The notes: generated by a model from the sequence alone, not told the origin. Positions 1-10,778 are shown, counted from the first letter of the stretch. The stretch: 64,000 nt of DNA from Gigaspora rosea (GCA_003550325.1 QKWP01000131.1:226299-290298), one strand, 5' to 3'. Numbers and translations are program-made.

Positions 1-50
1 TATCTTTATTCAAGTCAAATTCATTCGTTATGTACATTTGAATTTAATAT

Positions 51-200
51 ACAACACGTTAATGTGTTGTTTGGCACGTTAACGTGTTGTTTAACGTGCT
101 ACATGGTACAACTAAGCCTAGTACGTTGACGTGCTATTGAGTATGTTTATAATCCGCGCCCCTTAACACGTATACGTGCTAACACGTTAACGTGTTATGA
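51..200. repeat. Cluster of ACGTTAACGT-type palindromes
   Basis: At least four near-perfect palindromic words (for example CACGTTAACGTG, ACACGTATACGTG) lie within 150 bp, around 51-70, 74-90, 121-134 and 163-197. A related word (CGTGTTGACGTGC) recurs at about 52687. They could be binding sites for a dimeric ACGT-core factor or a decayed tandem repeat; the sequence cannot separate these. No gene lies in the first 455 bp. Confidence 0.5.
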
Positions 201-455
201 AGATTTTACAAAAAAGGGTGATTATATGTCAATCATCAAGTTTTCACAAATTTTGACTAACATTTAATGAACTATACAAAAATAGAAATGAAAGTTATCT
301 ATACTAAAGAGAAGATCCATTTACAAATGGGGGGTAAACTAATCGGAAAATTCGAATCTTCTAATATCACAATTTCGAATTGTGACACTAGTTTCAATGA
401 CATCTGAAGGATAAATCACTTTTTTAATTTTTTTTTACACTTGCATATAAAATTT

Positions 456-812
456 AGGCCACGCAAAGTTGATTTTTCGTTTTGCATTATATGGATTTCA
501 AAATTCGGGACGGACAGGCGAACTTTTTTTTTTAATTTACCGCAAATAGAATAATGTTCACATTCAAGGTTATACAAGGTTGATTTTTCATTTTGCACAA
601 TAAGGAAAGCAATAAATTGGGCCGGCAGTCATGTTTTTTCCTGTCAGTCCTATCGGACAATTACGGTAAATTAAAGTCTCCATCGGGTGACATCGGATGA
701 TGTCAAAAGTCGAACAATTGCACAATTGGGATCTAAAAAAAAAAAATTGAAAAAATTGAAAAAATGGGACGGCGGGTAATGCAAAACGAAAAGGCAACTT
801 TGCGTGGCTTTA
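456..812. mobile_element. GGCCACGC-family MITE with TTA flanks
   Basis: The left end is GGCCACGCAAAGTT and the right end is the inverted AACTTTGCGTGGC. The ends are flanked by TTA on both sides, which fits the 3-bp TTA/TAA target duplication of PIF/Harbinger-type elements (family inference). The interior has A/T homopolymers and a second internal end-like sequence near 564-600, suggesting one copy nested in or joined to another. There is no transposase; the short open frames inside are by-products. The same family recurs at 3491, 18576, 25993, 32.2-33.9 kb, 43195 and 49741. Confidence 0.7.
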
Positions 813-1699
813 TGTTTCGCCATGATTCGTCATTCGTCACGAGTTTCTTCATTTGTCATTCGTCAAATTGAAGTTTCCTGACGAAAAGGGTTTCGTCATT
901 CTTCTAGACGAAACTATTTCGTCATTTGTCAGGCATCATTAACTTCGGGCCGATCGGGTACTCAGGCTGATTAATCTGAAAAATTTTTGGTTAAGAAACT
1001 ATATAATTCAATACAGCTTAACATATAAGTGCATGTAAATGGATAACATAAGCTTCTATCCTTTTAATGCACCAGTAATCATAACGATATTTTATATTAA
1101 GACTTAAGAATCACAAGAAATAACGTCTAATACAAAATAAAATGATTATATATAAGGGTTAAATATGAAATGTGATGAATTCCATTATTTTTCCAAATTT
1201 TTTGTGAAAATTCGATGAACGACAAAATATCGGTAAGTCGGATAATCTCCATGATTTAAGTTATAAATTCATATAAAGATTTAACATTTACAGAAAAAAC
1301 ATGGAATATAAAACACGGATAACTTTTTTTATGGAGACAGTTATCCTAGGGTTTACGGTCTCGGACCGGTCTTTTTCAGGACAGATACATCACTATAAAG
1401 GAGTGTGATAATTCACGTAGTAATGCACTTGCTGGCTGCTAGTGATATGGATTTCACATGATCTGAAAATTTTTTAGGTAACGATAATTAATTATACATG
1501 GAGGGTATAATTATAATAATAATATACATTATGCGAAAAGACAATTAAGGAAAACTATACTAATAAAAAATAATGAAAACAGGGAAAAGAAGAATAATAA
1601 AGAAAAGATGTAAATATTGGGACACAGAAAATTTTAAAGGCCAAAAATATAGGTCTTTAATCGGTCGATCCATCCCTATTTAGCATGTTATATTATAAG
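813..1699. other. AT-rich intergenic DNA, no gene seen
   Basis: The only structure is at 813-940, where a CATTCGTCA-like word repeats four or five times in direct and inverted forms (ATTCGTCAT, TTCGTCATT, TTTCGTCAT), making a small degenerate repeat. The rest is AT-rich with no coding signal. Confidence 0.5.
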
Positions 1700-1770
1700 A
1701 AATATTCGTAATTCGTAATCCGCGAGAAAAGGAAAGAGTATATAGTAAAAAAATCGGGGAAGATCACTTA

Positions 1771-2162
1771 TTGTTTCTAAAAATATTATAATCTGGCAAC
1801 AATATTGCAATAACAATTTTTTTTATTGTGCCAGTATCTTTTCTCTTATAAGTAAAGTTTGTAGAGGCAGTTTTTCCGATCATAACGGTGGTAAAAATTG
1901 CTCGAATTGGCCTAGTAGTTCCAGAGATATTTTTAAAAAACTGTTTACGACTATATAAAATTTTTATATAAACAACAATATTGTTTACATATAGTTGTGG
2001 AAAATTTTTTAACGATATTTCTGGATCTACTGGACCAATTTAAGCGATTTACCACCGTTATGATTGGAAAAACTGTCTATAAATTTTGCATATAAGAGAA
2101 AGAGATTAAAAAAATTCGGTATTGTAATATTGATGCCAGATTATAATATTTTAAAAACAACT
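1771..2162. mobile_element. 390-bp imperfect palindrome (foldback MITE)
   Basis: The left arm (1771-1955) and right arm (about 2005-2162) are reverse complements with mismatches. For example, TTTTTCCGATCATAACGGTG pairs with CACCGTTATGATTGGAAAAA, and ATTATAATCTGGCA pairs with TGCCAGATTATAAT. The centre is an AT-rich loop near 1975. It has no coding capacity. It looks like a non-autonomous foldback element; no clear target duplication was found. Confidence 0.7.
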
Positions 2163-2272
2163 AGAACATGATCATGCGGGAGGCTTCGTCGCCCATATGC
2201 AAAAGGTAATAGATTTATTTGTTTTATTCTTATTTTTATTTCGGAAAGAAAATTTTCCTTAAGCTTTTCTAT

Positions 2273-2682
2273 CATTAGATGTTTCGTCTTAAATTTAATG
2301 CACCAATTTGGGCCCTTCCGGGCCAAAGCTAGTGCATTAGATTTAAGGTATTTGCTTTAATCATTAGTGCTCCATCTTGAATTTAATTTGGCCCTTCCGT
2401 GGCCAAAGCTGGTGCATTAGATTTGAAGCATTTCCTTTCCGATATTAGGTGTTCCATCCTGAATTCAATGCACCAAATTGGGCAAAGTTGATGCATTAAA
2501 TTTAAAGCATTTCCTTTCTGTCATTAGATGTTCCGTCTTGAATTTAATGCACCAATTTGGGGGCCAAATCTGGTGCATTAGATTTAAAGCGTTTCTTTCC
2601 GTTACTAGATGTTCCGTCTTGAATTTAATACAACAATATGAAATCCTCCGTGCAAAGCTGGTGCATTAACTTTAAAGCTTTT
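2273..2682. repeat. Tandem array of about five 80-bp hairpin units
   Basis: Units begin near 2273, 2361, 2443, 2521 and 2602 (spacing 78-88 bp) with ATTAGATGTTCCGTCTTGAA-like starts. Each contains an inner inverted pair, AATTTAATGCACCA and TGGTGCATTAGATT, around a G/C-richer centre (GGGCCCTTCCGGGCC in the first). The units have diverged by substitutions and small indels. Open frames across the array are shadows of the repeat. Confidence 0.75.
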
Positions 2683-2689
2683 ATTAGTC

Positions 2690-3490
2690 ATCATATTGTG
2701 ATCTTATCACCTGCCAAATATAACAGTTACTGAATGTTACACATTCAATATACTGTATTCAGATCCGGATCTAAATTGCAGTAGTTCTTTTGCCTTTCGA
2801 CATATTCTTTGATGATCATTGATTATCAATTCATCATACCGACAAAAAATTCGAAGAAAAAAAATGCAAAATCTAAAAAAATTCGAAAAGTAGAAGCATT
2901 ACTATAGAGGACCCCTGAATACTAATATATATTTATGACCTTCGTCTTCAAACTCTATATACAATTAATTATTATTAATAAAGTGTACACAAGCCTTAAA
3001 ATTTAGTTTAAATGTACGATACAACTTTAAATAAAAACTATAATTAAATGTACGATATAACTTTAAATAAAATTTTAAACCTATAATAAAATGTACAAAT
3101 TAACTTTAATATGTACAACAAAGATAAAGTACCAAATAGAGATGCAAATAAGATATTTACCAGTTTTATTTTATACTAACTATTATAAAAAATCCAAATA
3201 TCTTGACATTAATTATATCACAATTTATAATATGTGCAAAGAAGTACTTTATTGATTAAATTCATTATCCTATTAGGCTAGCTGCGCAGCGTGTGACGCT
3301 GTGCAGGACCAGTACGATCATTATTTTGGTTTAAAGAATATATTTCTCCATCGGGTGACACCAGATGAGAGCAGTGGATAAAAAATTGAAAAAATGGGTC
3401 GCTTAAATGATTACATTAAACATTCATACATTTTCTTGAAACGTAGTCATTAAAGTGAACAAATTAAACTTCATACCGATTTCAGTTAAG
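2690..3490. other. AT-rich intergenic DNA
   Basis: No gene is seen. Around 3000-3110 a short sequence containing AATGTACGATAYAACTTTAA is repeated two to three times in tandem. At 3340-3400 there is a fragment resembling the interior of the GGCCACGC family (CATCGGGTGACA, TTGAAAAAATGGGTCG). Confidence 0.45.
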
Positions 3491-3773
3491 ATCACGTAAA
3501 GCTGGTTTTTCGGTACATGACTCTGAAATCATGGATCGGTCGGTGTATTTTTTTTTAAATTAACAATTAATAGAATAATGCTCACATTTAAGGTTATACA
3601 AGGTTAATTTTACCTTTTGCACAATAACGAATCAAATTTTAGGTCGGCTCCTATCGGACAATTAAGGTCCCCATCATCGGATGAGAATATTGGGAAAAAA
3701 TAATTATCAAAAATCGAAAAAAAAAAATTTAAAAAATTGAAAAAATGGAAAACGCAAATTAACTTTCATGGCC
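3491..3773. mobile_element. GGCCACGC-family MITE copy, diverged
   Basis: It has the same internal order as the 456-812 copy: a CACGTAAAGCTGGTTTTTCG end, an AATTAATAGAATAATG block, AAGGTTATACAAGG, TTTTGCACAATAACGAATC, a CCTATCGGACAATTAAGG block, and a right end AACTTTCATGGCC. The ends have decayed. No coding capacity. Confidence 0.6.
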
Positions 3774-3847
3774 TAATCATACAAATGTTAAAGTGAACAG
3801 AATGAAACACAATCGTTAAAGTGAACCGAATTAAATTTCATACTCAC

Positions 3848-3920
3848 CTCCTTGTACTGTCATCGCAGCTATAGTGCCTATGAGAGGCCCTTGCATTGCC
3901 CGAATGGTTGTGGAACCCAC
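3848..3920 (-). other. Exon-like relic between splice-like sites
   Basis: On the minus strand a 73-bp G/C-richer stretch is preceded by an acceptor-like TACAG and followed by a strong donor, GTGAGT. Read from the first base it gives VGSTTIRAMQGPLIGTIAAM and a few more residues without a stop, small and hydrophobic like a membrane segment. No neighbouring exon is recognisable, so this may be an orphan exon of a lost gene or chance. The family is not recognised. Confidence 0.2.
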
Positions 3921-4130
3921 CTGTACTTACCCCAATAATCAAACGCAATTACAACATTAAGCAGTAAATGCCCGCATCTAAGGTTGAGGCGTCAAATCAA
4001 ATATGTAATTCCATAAAGGCTTGCAATCTTGCTTTTGACAAAACTTCCCAAATTACTGTGGCACCCAATAATTGATCATCACGAAGAAATCTGCATACCA
4101 ACAGTTACTTTAAAGACACCGCAATTCATC

Positions 4131-4353
4131 GACATTTGCTTCACTGCAAGCTTATTTTACAGATGATTAGTTTACAGACGAGTTCATTTCGTAATCAACC
4201 AATAACTCATATAACTTGATTCTACATTTAATTCTAATGATATTGATTAGAATTACTTTGCAAATTGAGCCGTCAGTAAATCGTATTATTTACGAAACAA
4301 CTTAACTGTAAGTTGATCATCTGTAAAATAAGCTTATTAGTGAAACAAATGTC
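4131..4353. mobile_element. MITE, about 40-bp terminal inverted repeats, copy 1
   Basis: The ends are near-perfect inverted repeats: GACATTTGCTTCACT and AAGCTTATTTTACAGATGAT on the left, ATCATCTGTAAAATAAGCTT and AGTGAAACAAATGTC on the right. A second perfect inverted pair, AATTCTAAT and ATTAGAATT, lies near the centre. It has no coding capacity. Confidence 0.75.
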
Positions 4354-4475
4354 AGTAAAATGTGATAGGTGATTGCAAGTAAGTTGACCAAGGNAAATTA
4401 CTGTGGCACCCAATAATTGTTCATCACAAAGAAATCTGCATACCAACAGTTACTTTAAAGACACCACAATTCATT

Positions 4476-4699
4476 GACATTTGCTTCACTAGCAAGCTTA
4501 TTTTACAGATGATTAGTTTACAGACGAGTTCATTTCGTAATCAACCAATAACTTATATAACTTGATTCTACATTTAATTCTAATGATATTGATTAGAATT
4601 ACTTTGTAAATTGAGCTGTCAGTAAAACGTATTATTTACGAAACAACTTAACTGTAAATTGATCATCTGTAAAATAAGCTTATTAGTGAAACAAATGTC
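4476..4699. mobile_element. MITE, copy 2 of the tandem pair
   Basis: Same termini and internal inverted pair as the copy at 4131-4353, with a few substitutions and one extra base (CACTAGCAAG versus CACTGCAAG). It arose as part of the 345-bp tandem duplication rather than by separate insertion, because the flanks are duplicated too. Confidence 0.75.
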
Positions 4700-4739
4700 A
4701 GTAAAATGTGATAGGTGATTGCAAGTAAGTTGACCAAGG

Positions 4740-6255
4740 CAGAAAGAAACTAGTTACTAAACAAAAGATAAACCCAAAGTCAAAAAAAAAAAAACAACTG
4801 AAAATTCTTATGAACAATAAAGCCGCGACGAAAATGCAAAATTAAAAAAAATATGAATTTAAAAATTTGAAATTAATGACCTTTAACGTCATAATAGGTA
4901 TATAGTCATAATGATTATCAAATTTAGTAATTCAACCTCATAATACCATTGAGCCCATCACTCAACTAACTAAAATCATCACCTATAATCAAAGCGATGC
5001 GTTAACCAGAATATTTTAATATTTAATATTTATCGATCGTAAGTTTAATTTTCCTTCGTACGCATACTCGCAACACTTTTCAAATAACAATCAGCAGAAA
5101 ACGACGTAACCATTTCATCATAACAATCGCTTATATAACGCTATAACAATCATAGAGATAACACATAATGTTCAATATAATTTTTACATTTAATTTAACA
5201 TACGTCAAAATATAATCATTATGATTATCAAATATTGATATAGTCATAATCCATAAAAATATAGTCATAATCATGACAAACAATTCGGTTTCACATTTAG
5301 TAAAACTGTTTCGTACGTACTGTACATATGTTCGAATTAAATCACGTTAATGGAATATAATCGTTTGTGAAATCTTACGTTAATCGAAATATTCGTTACA
5401 ATATACGCACATACTTTCGTATCGTATACTTTCTCGCATATAAGAATAAATACTGCCGTCAATATTATATACCCAATCAAAGAGACTTAACCCTTTTAAA
5501 CAAACAAACGGAATCCCAATTCCCACCCACAAGGTTCTCTTTCATAAGAGTTATTGGATAAGTTGAATTTATTTATACTCACGTTACACATGTATATCAC
5601 AAAAATTTCTCGAATGGAATGTCACATGATACAGCAAAAAAAAAAAGAGTGTAATAACTTTGAGCCCAACGAACTATCACCTATAATTAAAGCGATGTGC
5701 AAACCAATATATTCAAATATTTGACATTTATTGATCACAAGTTTTGTACGCTACATACGTACATACACATAACATTTTTCGAATAACGTTCAAAGAAAAA
5801 TGACGCAACTATTTCATCATAACGACATACCTAATACATTACTCCATTCGCATTAAAAAATTAACTTCTTTCCAATAACGGATAAACAAGAATCATAACG
5901 TTTACCAAAAAAGGACATAGATAAAGTTGATTCCAACCATCCCTACACATTTCATGTTTCACAAGAAACGTGATCGTACTGGTATTGTCATAATCCATAA
6001 AGAAGTACTTTATTTATTAAATTCATTGATGTAGATCTATCTCGTAATTCAGCATAACTTGAAATTCAAAAATTTTTTTTTTATAATGTCAAGTACGTAC
6101 GTATAATATATAGATGTTAATGCTCTTCTGGACCTTCACATGTTACGTATATATCTTGTGTAATACTTATTTCTAAAGTTCATGCGTATAGATTAGTTAA
6201 ACATATAATGTATTTATTTAAAGTGTATGCGCACTAACCATTATAGATAAAATTA
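4740..6255. other. Intergenic DNA with a diverged direct duplication
   Basis: No gene is supported; the 64-residue open frame at 5367-5561 has no recognisable features. Two diverged direct copies of about 160 bp lie at 4978-5140 and 5670-5830. They share ATCACCTATAATYAAAGCGATG, TATTTATYGATC, and an ATTTCATCATAAC block in the same order. The words ATTATGATTATCAAAT and GTCATAATCATAA also recur between them. Confidence 0.5.
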
Positions 6256-6332
6256 GCGCGTGAGAGTAAAAAAAAAACCTGTAACTTTATTTATGGTTCT
6301 GATCAGTTTTACAGTTTTTCACTCTCACGCAC
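6256..6332. mobile_element. 77-bp miniature inverted-repeat element
   Basis: The left end GCGCGTGAGAGT and right end ACTCTCACGCAC are inverted repeats. The sub-terminal AAAAACCTGTAA and TTTTACAGTTTTT extend the pairing. It could be a minimal MITE or a hairpin. Confidence 0.55.
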
Positions 6333-6704
6333 TCAAATAATCTTTTGTTATTGCTCTGAACTAACAAAACCTGTTTTTACTGTAGTGATATGTCAAATAG
6401 CCGTTGATTAAAAATTGACGTACATATGCAAGTACATCAAATCTAATACAAGTTTAATTTTGTGGTTTTATTTCAGCCTTTAAAAAAATTAACTATATAA
6501 GTAGCTGAGATCTTCAAGATACTGTATAATCGCTGTTTTAAACAAACTATCTAGTTAATACAAAACCCAAGCTTTAAATATTGGGCTCTTCGTGCTTTTA
6601 ATTAAAGATGGAATTATTGGGGAATTGAATATTTAGTCAGATAAACGTAACAGTAGTGCTCTTTGAAAATTTGTATGTACAGTACAAAATGCAGTAACTA
6701 ACAA

Positions 6705-7138
6705 AAACTTTGGGGCACTTAAAGAACACTGAACTCAGTGATTATTGCGAATTATGTTTCCCTCGAAATAATCACATCTAATTTTGATTGGCCAGAAAAA
6801 GATAAACAAAATCAGGTGCATTTAATACGAAATCGAGCCAATAAAACTTTTTGTGAGTAAGGCTAATAACCCTGGCCTATCTGCCACTAACCATAACCTA
6901 TCCGTTACTAACCTAACCTATCACCACTAATCCTAACCTTCCGTTACTAACCCAAACCCTAAGTAAATATGCATAATGGTTACATATATCACATAGATCA
7001 TGTGTTATGTGATTGATAAACGTCACATGATTTTGTTTATGTTTATCTGGCCAATCAAAATTAACATGTGATTAATTCGAGGGTGACACAATTCGGAATC
7101 ATCACTGAGTTCAGTGTTCTTGAAACTACCAAACTTTG
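6705..7138. mobile_element. Foldback element with about 110-bp arms and CTAACC-rich core
   Basis: The arms at about 6712-6823 and 7020-7131 are inverted copies: AAGAACACTGAACTCAGTGA pairs with TCACTGAGTTCAGTGTTCTT, and ATTTTGATTGGCCAG pairs with CTGGCCAATCAAAAT. The core (6860-6965) repeats TAACCTA/CTAACC words, resembling degenerate telomere-type repeats. No coding frame. The open frame beginning at 7114 starts inside the arm and is not supported. Confidence 0.75.
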
Positions 7139-7492
7139 TATGTATGTGTATGTACATGTTGTACGTCGAAATCGAATTTTTGTGGCCTCTAAATCAACTC
7201 ATCATCTTTTTGTTCATAAACGATAAATTAGTAAAAACTCTCGTATCGATAAGTCGCATTTATATTAACAAAATAATAACTTCAAGAATTGTCTTTTGTC
7301 TTTATAATGTCTTTACATTCAAAAGATTTCCAGTTTTTCTGCTAAAAATTTCTTAATTATTTTTATAAGCAAAAATTTTCCTCAACTTATTATATAATCT
7401 TTAATGCTTATTCATTAACGCAAAAAAAAGAAAATAAGTTCACTAAATAAATTATTACGTTTAGTTAAATAATTTTTATAAAGATTTTTAAC
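7139..7492. other. AT-rich intergenic DNA, nothing recognised
   Basis: This stretch has no repeat pairing or coding signal I can support. Confidence 0.4.
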
Positions 7493-7785
7493 ATTCATCG
7501 CTAGTGCGATTCATCCCTACCCCTGATCGACCAATCATTTTGTTTGTTTTAATCAAAACAAAACAAATAGCGGCCGCGTTACGATTAGGGTTAGGGTTTG
7601 GCAGTGCAAGAGTTAGAAGTCCCTCCTAACCCAAAATTTCGCAAGGAATTTTTTTTGTCAAGAAAAAAGTGTAGTTTCTTAGTCAAAATTTTAAGTTAGA
7701 AGCGATTTTTTAAAAAAAGATCGATTTCACATTACACCTGATCCTGCATCCCGATTGGTCGATCGGGGTGGCACTGGAGATGAAT
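7493..7785. mobile_element. MITE, ATTCATC...CGATCGACCAATC termini
   Basis: The left arm holds ATTCATCGCTAGTGCGAT, then CCCCTGATCGACCAATC. The inverted right arm, GATTGGTCGATCGGGGTGGC then GATGAAT, pairs with it. The interior shares order with the element at 13238-13620: a TTAGGGTTTGG block, AAATTTCGCAAGGAATTTTT, and an ACATTACACCTGATCCTG sub-terminal. The two are therefore related. No coding capacity. Confidence 0.65.
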
Positions 7786-8344
7786 GATAACTCTCTTTTA
7801 TAAAATAATTTCTTTGCAGTAAATAAATTATTAAGTTCGTTAGGTAGTTCTATAAACTCTTTTCATAAATAAAATATTTTAAATTGTAAATCAAATCAAG
7901 ATAAAGAATAAATGACTATTAAGTTTATGCTGATTGCAATTTTATAATTTTATTAGTCAATTAATAATTGACATAAGTTGAGAAAATATATACATAAATA
8001 TAATAGCTGCCGATTAAATTAATTTAATGATTTTAAGTCAGCTCGAAATTCTTTACCGATTTGAGTTAATTTAAAATTTCGTTTCAACATATGAGCATCT
8101 AGAATCAACTTATATTGATTCTAAATCTACCAAGATTCTATTCCGACGTACGTACGTACAACATACATTCTGTATGTACAACATACGTATATTATCTATA
8201 TATTATGTACATCATACATATTATGTCCTTATATTATATACGACAAATCTATTTTGTGTAATAAGTAACTGTAATTATTTCTTTTTGTTTTTATTAATTA
8301 TTGCCCGTAGCGGAGGACTATATGTTTACGTAAGGTGATACAAA

Positions 8345-8391
8345 AGTTACATTTTTGATGTATCTATAATAGTAATATCAAAAATGTAACT
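8345..8391. repeat. Perfect 15-bp hairpin around TTTTTGATGT
   Basis: AGTTACATTTTTGAT and ATCAAAAATGTAACT are perfect inverted repeats separated by about 17 bp. A third related word, TAGTTACCTTTTTGATACA, follows at about 8426 and again at about 37468, so this is a dispersed motif rather than a unique terminator. Confidence 0.5.
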
Positions 8392-8737
8392 ACTTTATTT
8401 GGTGTCTGTCCGCATGTGTATAATAGTTACCTTTTTGATACATCGTATTGTTTTGATTTGTGTCGCATCAAAAAATGAAATTAGATCTTAGTTGTTATTG
8501 CGCTTCGGACACACAATGCTGTGCATTAAAGGTTTCGAAAAATTGCTACTAAAAAAGGAAATTTGTGTAACCGTACGATAAACATTTCAGAAAGTGTACG
8601 ACGAACGTTTTAAGCATATGTTTAGGGTCTTAACTATAGATGGAGTGGGCATATAATGCCAAAAGGATACTTTCTTTACTAGAATTTAAGTTGCTTTTAA
8701 ACGATTCGATTTTTTTTGTTTTTTTCCTAGTATGTTA

Positions 8738-8773
8738 AATATATATATATATATAATATATATATATATATAA
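8738..8773. repeat. (TA)n microsatellite
   Basis: Uninterrupted TA dinucleotides, broken once by TAATAT in the middle. Confidence 0.9.
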
Positions 8774-8779
8774 TGGCGA

Positions 8780-9700
8780 GAGTAAAAATTTCCTTTTCTG
8801 CCCTATAAAAAAAGTGGACCGGGTGGTGTTACGGTTTAGCACGGAGAAGTCTGTGATGGCACGTGTACTGTGACATGTATTGTAACGAATTAAAATTTTT
8901 TTAAAATCAATTTCCTTATATGTATTATTCCCCGATGTAAATAATTCATACTAAAATGGTGGCTTGGTGGCTTAATAATATAAATCTGATTGCGGGCGTA
9001 TTACACATGAAAGTGGCTACGTAGCGTAGTCGTTTAAACCTGTTAGGCCAATGTAGGCTTGAACAGCCCACTACGTAGCGTAGTAGAAGCTGCATAATCA
9101 ACAAGAAATCCTATCGATGTAAATAAAGACATCCCTTATTATTATTAAATAAATCATATCTTTCTTTGAATACCGAAATTATACTTATCTTTGAATTCGA
9201 CTTGTAACTTTAATAACCCTTTTCGTAACTCAATTCGACGGACTGAATTGACTTGTAAACTCGAATCGGCTTTATTAAGACTCGAATTCGATATAACCCC
9301 GTTTTGGTTAATTCTTCGAAGTTATACACGTGATGCATATCGGCCTACCGATAGTTCTCTTGTAAAGTCTTTTAGTTTAGATATTTATTTGATAAACGTC
9401 GTTTTTTTAGTCTTACCAGTATTGGCTGGTCCATTTGAAAGTAACTACATCCGTCTCGGAAGTCTCCTGCACCTGTGGGAAATTCCTAAACCTCTATATC
9501 GACACCCTAAACCCTGTGATACCTATTTCGATCCCACCAACCCTCTACATAACCTATATATCCGCCTCTAATCATACCCTGTGTCCTATATATCCTTATA
9601 TTTATATCTCTCTCACCGTACACGGTTGGAGCGTAAATTGGCATTATTGTCTATATTGTTTTATCCGCTCTCCCAATTAACCGTTACAGTATATGCACGC
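8780..9700. other. Intergenic DNA with an unsupported open frame
   Basis: A 14-bp word, CTACGTAGCGTAGT, occurs twice in direct orientation near 9018 and 9071. The interval between them loosely resembles a tRNA D-arm but lacks a T-arm. From about 9180 to 9680 base composition is less AT-biased, and a 126-residue open frame (9191-9571) exists. It has no recognisable domain, repeats or signal peptide, so I do not call it a gene. Confidence 0.3.
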
Positions 9701-10335
9701 TACACAGAGGGACACGTGTATAGGCTCGTTGGTTGGAATTACACGTATTAAATGGCAAGTTTAGCTCGTATGGCCAATAAGATCGCAGGATCAAGTGTAA
9801 CGCAAAAATTCAAACCAACCGACTTTTTAAAAAAATCCTTTGTATCTCAAAATCTCGTCCATGAAAAAGCTCTTTAATTCTTAACAAAAAAAATTTCTTG
9901 CAAAATTTTGCTATAGGCATGTTTGTTACCACACTCTTCACAATTGTATCCTACTCTAACTAATCGAATTCACTCTTACTTATAACTCGTAAGAAATATA
10001 TGCACGTGAACTTACGTGTCCTCGACCGTGCCAAAACCCGTAAATTTTGGCTTAGTAAAATGCAGCAAAACCCAGTCCATTTACGGTCCAAAATGTCCAG
10101 GCAGACGGTCCATTCGGACCATTTTAGTCGTGCCAACACGGAATTCACACGTGCAAACCCGGTTCTCTGGCCGTTCCACAGATCACCTTAGAAACAAATT
10201 TTTTATGTCGATTTCTGATTTCTGCATTAAAGAGACACAACAGCCAAAAATGAAACGATTACTTCATTTAACATATAACAAACGTTACACAACCATATGT
10301 GGTAGGTCACGATGGTCAGCCCAAAATTATAAAGC
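9700..10335. other. Less AT-rich segment, unknown
   Basis: From about 10000 to 10190 the sequence is distinctly less AT-biased and is open on both strands in overlapping frames (60-130 residues). It contains small dyads such as GGTCCATTCGGACC. Open frames on both strands with no family motifs suggest a repeat remnant rather than a gene. Confidence 0.3.
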
Positions 10336-10405
10336 GCTAATAAGTGATCTTCCCCGATTTTTACTATATATAGTCTTCCCTTTTCTCGAATTACGAATTA
10401 ACTAA
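10336..10405. repeat. Inverted partner of 1700-1772
   Basis: The reverse complement of this segment matches 1700-1772: both contain ATTCGTAATTC, GAGAAAAGG, TATAGTAAAAA and ATCGGGGAAGATCACTTATT in the same order. This is either an interspersed repeat pair or the common flank of a lost element. Confidence 0.6.
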
Positions 10406-10778
10406 ATCTGAAACAAAGAGCAATCCAAGTTGTTAATGAAGTATTTGCCAGTAAGGTAATCAAGACTAAATTTATCTGTAAACTTATTTCCATATAAATA
10501 ATATAAACTAAATCACCATTTACTCATTAATATAGCTGTATATTATATAAGCAACTCCATTAGTAATACTGTATCCTTTACCCTTGTTTCATATTAAAAA
10601 TTTATTCCTGTGATCTGCGTGACATATTGGGTGACTGAAGTGATTGCCGTTACGCGCACTATCGTTCACGAATATGAATGTCTGATTCCCATGCAATAAT
10701 CTAATTTTAATATAGATGTATAACAAAAAAATACAAACAAAAAAAATACTACTTTTCTGACAATAGAAGATAGATATA

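Larger units (their letters stand above)
4050..4738. repeat. 345-bp tandem duplication carrying a MITE
   Basis: The segment beginning AAATTACTGTGGCACCC at 4050 recurs at 4395 with only scattered substitutions. The single undetermined base at 4394 sits exactly at the junction. Each unit includes one whole inverted-repeat element (see 4131-4353 and 4476-4699). High similarity indicates a recent duplication, or an assembly join at the N. Confidence 0.85.

Noticed and set aside
9015-9072. Possible tRNA (D-arm-like TAGCGTAGTCG)
   Set aside because: Too short, with no T-arm or box B; the word CTACGTAGCGTAGT is simply duplicated.
9191-9571. 126-residue plus-strand open frame
   Set aside because: No domain, repeats or signal peptide, an overlapping alternative frame of similar quality, and repeat-like surroundings.
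9960-10405. Overlapping open frames on both strands
   Set aside because: Both strands are open over the same GC-richer stretch and none shows family motifs; more likely a repeat remnant.
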